Shown here: positions 61,157 to 64,000 of the stretch, in pieces
Position numbering within the stretch: the stretch's first letter is position 1
Layout: each line of letters starts with the position of its first letter
DNA from: Fibrella rubiginis
GTDB taxonomy: Bacteria > Bacteroidota > Bacteroidia > Cytophagales > Spirosomataceae
Length of the DNA stretch: 64,000 bases
Direction of reading: 5' to 3'
Assembly: GCF_017353185.1 (NCBI RefSeq)
Contig: NZ_JAFMYV010000001.1
Span: forward strand, 248,001 to 312,000
Notes under the pieces: model-generated
The model's input: the letters and a program-made list of their open reading frames with translations, nothing else
Told to the model about the DNA's origin: nothing
Databases searched by the model: none
Translations under genes and position numbers: made by a program

Positions 61157-63508
61157 CTAATTCAATATCTCCTCTTCCTCCGTTGGGGCAATAGCAGGAG
61201 GTATATAGCGCTGGGCCGAGTCGATGTAATAGCCACCGCAATCTACCTTATAGCCGTTGGGCTTCAGGAAGGGGGCTGGTTTATACTTCGTCAGCCCTTT
61301 ATCAGCGAATACTTTTTGCATGTACATCCCCCAGGCAGGCATGGCCAACCGTGCTCCCTGGCCAAATTCGATGTTTTTAAAGTGAATCGACCGCTCATCG
61401 CCGCCTACCCACAGGCCCGACACCAGGTTCTGTGTGATGCCCATAAACCAGCCATCAGAGAAGCTCGACGTAGTGCCCGTTTTAGCCGCAATCTGACTGC
61501 CATTTTCCAACAGTTTGTATTGCGTAGCCAGGCGTTTGGCGGTGCCATTAGCCTCTTCGGTAGCCCCGCGCATGAGATAAAGCATATCGTAGGCCTTCTG
61601 CGAACTAATCACCTGTACGGCGTTGAGCGTAAACCGGGCCAGCTCGTTGTCATTCTTGTCTGTAATGCGATAAATCAGGATCGGTTCAACACGGTGGCCA
61701 CTGTTGGCAAATGTGCAGTAGGCAGCCACCATATCCAGTACCGACACGTCGGCGGTGCCAAGGCAGAGGGTGGGGTTAGCGGGGAAACCGGTTGTATCGA
61801 TGCCCAGGTCGGCAGCCGTTTTCAGCACGGGCCGGGCTTTGGTTTTCTTAATCAACTGCGCCGATACACTGTTTACGGATTGCCCCAGGGCCTCACGTAG
61901 CGATAGACTGGCGCCACTGTAACGTCCGGTTGAGTTTTTAGGCATCCAGGGCGGCCCACCATTGCCGTCTTCGCCGTGGGCAAATACTACCGGGCGGTCG
62001 GTGATGCGGTCGCAGGTAGTAAAATAATTGTTGTTCAGGGCGGTGAGGTACACAAACGGCTTGAACGTAGACCCCGGCTGCCGTTTCCCCTGCGACACAT
62101 GGTCGAATTTCATGTGCTTGAAATTAACACCACCTACCCAGGCCCGCACATAACCCGTGGTAGGGTCCATCGACATAAAGCCCGTGTGTAACAGGCGTTT
62201 GTAGTAGCGTAGCGAATCCAGTGTGCTCATGGTAGTGTCTTTTTCCATACGCCGGTTGGCGTAGGTAAACACCTTCATCTTTACCTTTTTGTTCAGTTCG
62301 CGCCAGATCGCCTTCTTATCATCGCCATACACTGCCGAAAGCAACTTATACCGTGTAGTGCGCTTCACCGAGTTTTCGATGAAGTTGGGCATTTCCTGCC
62401 AGGCGTTGCTGGCGTTACGGAAAACCCAGGGGTTGCGCCCACGCCACTGCTGGTAGAACTTAGCCTGCTGATCGCGCATATTGGTCATCACGGCCTCTTC
62501 GGCATCGCGCTGCATCCGCGAGTCAATAGTCGAATAAATTTTCAGGCCGCTGGTATACAGGTTCAGTTCCTTGCCGTTCTCCTTGTTATACTGCTTGATC
62601 CAGTTTTTAAGCTTGTCTTTTACTACCGCACAGAAATAGGGAGCCTTGTTGGTATTTTGATTTTCAACGTTGAAATCGAGCTTGACCGGTCTGATTTTGT
62701 AGAGCACAAACTGGTCGGGTGTCAGAAAATTATACTTTTTCATTTGGCCCAGCACCACATTGCGCCGTTCGCGGGCGCGAGTCTCGAAAATACGGGGATC
62801 GAACAGCGACGGGTTTTTCAGCATTCCCACCAGCAGGGCGCTCTCGTCGACTGTAAGTTGCCAGGGTTCCCGGTTGAAATAAGTCTTGGCGGCGGTTTTG
62901 ATGCCGTATGTGTTGTTGCCAAACGACACCGTGTTCAGGTACATCATGATGATCTCCTGCTTGGTGTAATTCCGCTCCAGCCGCACGGCCAGAATCCATT
63001 CCTTGGTTTTGGCAATTATCAGTCGAACAACGGGGACTTTGCCCAGAATACCTTCGTATACCTCCTCGCGGGTATCGAACAGGTTCTTGGCCGTTTGTTG
63101 CGTGAGGGTACTACCGCCGCCCGTGCTTGCCGTATTCTTAAACGTGACTAACCCACTTATGGCGCGGGCAATGGACCGGGCATCGATCCCCGAATGCTTC
63201 ATGAATCGGGCATCTTCGGTCGCCAGCAGGGCCGAAATGACGTTGGGTGACACCTGCGTAATATCAACGGGGGTACGGTTTTCCAGGTAGAACTTACCCA
63301 TCTGTGGCCCGTCGTTGAAATAAATGGTTGACGCTTCCTGACTTTTGGGGTTTTCCAGCGCTTTGAGGTTAGGCATGCCACCAAACAGCCAGAGAAAATT
63401 GACGGCTACAGCCAGTACGTAGAGGATAATACCGACAATGCCAATCAGAAATAATTTCCAAAGCCGGGTAATCAACAGGCGATAACGCCCAGAGGCAAAC
63501 TGAATCAT
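61157..63508 (-). CDS. Class A penicillin-binding protein (PBP1A-type)
   Basis: 783 residues. One N-terminal membrane helix (about 15-40) is followed by the family 51 glycosyltransferase (LATEDARFMKHSGID with the catalytic Glu, and STGGGSTLTQQTAKN), then the transpeptidase with SxxK in RQPGSTFKPF, SxN in SVNSVSAQ and KTG in AAKTGTTSSFSDGW. It polymerises and crosslinks peptidoglycan. The next gene upstream (at the right edge) is a TPR protein; a hairpin (63527-63626) lies between them. Confidence 0.97.
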   Translation of the reverse strand: MIQFASGRYRLLITRLWKLFLIGIVGIILYVLAVAVNFLWLFGGMPNLKALENPKSQEASTIYFNDGPQMGKFYLENRTPVDITQVSPNVISALLATEDARFMKHSGIDARSIARAISGLVTFKNTASTGGGSTLTQQTAKNLFDTREEVYEGILGKVPVVRLIIAKTKEWILAVRLERNYTKQEIIMMYLNTVSFGNNTYGIKTAAKTYFNREPWQLTVDESALLVGMLKNPSLFDPRIFETRARERRNVVLGQMKKYNFLTPDQFVLYKIRPVKLDFNVENQNTNKAPYFCAVVKDKLKNWIKQYNKENGKELNLYTSGLKIYSTIDSRMQRDAEEAVMTNMRDQQAKFYQQWRGRNPWVFRNASNAWQEMPNFIENSVKRTTRYKLLSAVYGDDKKAIWRELNKKVKMKVFTYANRRMEKDTTMSTLDSLRYYKRLLHTGFMSMDPTTGYVRAWVGGVNFKHMKFDHVSQGKRQPGSTFKPFVYLTALNNNYFTTCDRITDRPVVFAHGEDGNGGPPWMPKNSTGRYSGASLSLREALGQSVNSVSAQLIKKTKARPVLKTAADLGIDTTGFPANPTLCLGTADVSVLDMVAAYCTFANSGHRVEPILIYRITDKNDNELARFTLNAVQVISSQKAYDMLYLMRGATEEANGTAKRLATQYKLLENGSQIAAKTGTTSSFSDGWFMGITQNLVSGLWVGGDERSIHFKNIEFGQGARLAMPAWGMYMQKVFADKGLTKYKPAPFLKPNGYKVDCGGYYIDSAQRYIPPAIAPTEEEEILN

Positions 63509-63526
63509 AGGGGTGGGTAGGGGAGG

Positions 63527-63626
63527 GATTTACGATGGACGATTTATGGCTTGCGCGTCAGCTTTTACACGAGCAAGCTGACGCGCAAGCCATAAATTGT
63601 CCATCGTCATGCGTCCAGCGTAAATC
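63527..63626. repeat. Inverted repeat, ~38-bp arms, ahead of the penicillin-binding protein gene
   Basis: Left arm 63527-63564 and right arm 63575-63626 pair over GATTTACGATGGACGATT and ATGGCTTGCGCGTCAGC with one mismatch and a 14-nt insertion near the outer end of the right arm. The loop is 10 nt. It lies between the TPR gene stop (63631) and the penicillin-binding protein start (63508) on the same strand. Confidence 0.92.
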
Positions 63627-63630
63627 AATA

Positions 63631-64000
63631 CTATTTCCTTTTCGCCGTGAGTTGCTCAGCGGCGGCTTGACGTTCTTTTACGTGGGGCAATAGGGGACTA
63701 GTCGGGTAGTCGCGGACGAATTCGCCCAGTGCCTGTCGATACGCGTCCACGTTTTGCACACGCCCCAGCAAGATAATGCGCAACAGGGCGAACTTGTCTG
63801 CAATTTTTGAGCCACCGTACGTGCCAATAGCTGCTTCGGTGCGGGCCAGGGCTTCGGTGCTATTACCCGATTGAAACAAGGCATATAACGACGAGTAAAC
63901 CTGGTTGGCAACCACTTCATTGACTGCCCCGCCCCGCCCAGATGTAGTCGAACCTGTTTCGGCCACCGTGGCCTGTCCATCAGCCGAGGCCAGCTTGGCG
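63631..64000 (-). CDS. C-terminal part of a TPR-type protein (cut by window edge)
   Basis: The frame is open from 64000 to the stop at 63631, giving 123 codons of a C-terminus. The end has TPR-like amphipathic helices (SSLYALFQSGNSTEALARTEAAIGTYGG, KFALLRIILLGRVQNVDAYRQALGEFV) and a Lys/Arg tail. A Ser/Thr/Gly-rich stretch precedes the helices. Type IX secretion proteins of the SprE/PorW class are large TPR lipoproteins with similar ends, so it could be one, but this cannot be decided from the fragment. Confidence 0.55.
   Translation of the reverse strand, partial: AKLASADGQATVAETGSTTSGRGGAVNEVVANQVYSSLYALFQSGNSTEALARTEAAIGTYGGSKIADKFALLRIILLGRVQNVDAYRQALGEFVRDYPTSPLLPHVKERQAAAEQLTAKRK

Overview
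The window looks like a chromosomal segment of a Bacteroidota bacterium of the order Cytophagales, most like the Spirosoma/Fibrella group. The evidence is the gliding/type IX secretion cluster porP-gldKLMN, a SusC/SusD pair, a secreted protein with a type IX C-terminal sorting domain, a two-part KdpD, a few TAnnTTTG-type promoter elements and a green-type proteorhodopsin. The genus is inference; there is no rRNA gene in the window.

Layout. 1-8358: a minus-strand potassium operon (28-aa membrane peptide, kdpF, kdpA, kdpB, kdpC, an outer-membrane barrel, the KdpD N-terminal half, and a histidine kinase cut by the window edge). It is divergent from a Kup potassium transporter (8359-10314). 10448-18054: a TPR/HTH regulator, a 1465-residue type IX cargo with a duplicated beta-helix module, and a membrane AraC-type regulator. 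18255-24149: an ABC ATPase with its FtsX/MacB-like permease, then an NtrC-type response regulator and an MFS exporter on the other strand. 24387-28323: MazG, an SGNH lipoprotein and a penicillin-acylase family enzyme. 28531-36806: SusC, SusD, a MaoC hydratase, a small lipoprotein, a glycosyltransferase and an M42 peptidase. 36864-45170: a minus-strand MoxR/DUF58/BatA/DUF4175/DUF4159 island interrupted by an opposite-strand DUF1304 gene. 45401-48773: proteorhodopsin, topoisomerase IB, a FkbM methyltransferase and a membrane protein. 48866-58120: sucD, DUF4271, hemD, porP and gldKLMN. 58216-64000 (minus): uvrC, glycerate kinase, a class A penicillin-binding protein and the tail of a TPR protein.

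Two things stand out. First, many intergenic regions hold long, near-perfect inverted repeats (arms of 27-63 bp) built from a few recurring words. Their arms match each other far better than they match the other members of the same family. They sit at five successive junctions of the Kdp operon. In two places they have become coding: the tail of an SGNH hydrolase and the leader of the DUF4271 protein. Second, the rhodopsin carries a proton-pump motif set, green tuning, and a glycine at the helix-E position that in xanthorhodopsin opens a window for a carotenoid antenna.

No tRNA, rRNA, CRISPR array, insertion sequence or prophage was recognised. All coordinates and arm lengths were read by eye.
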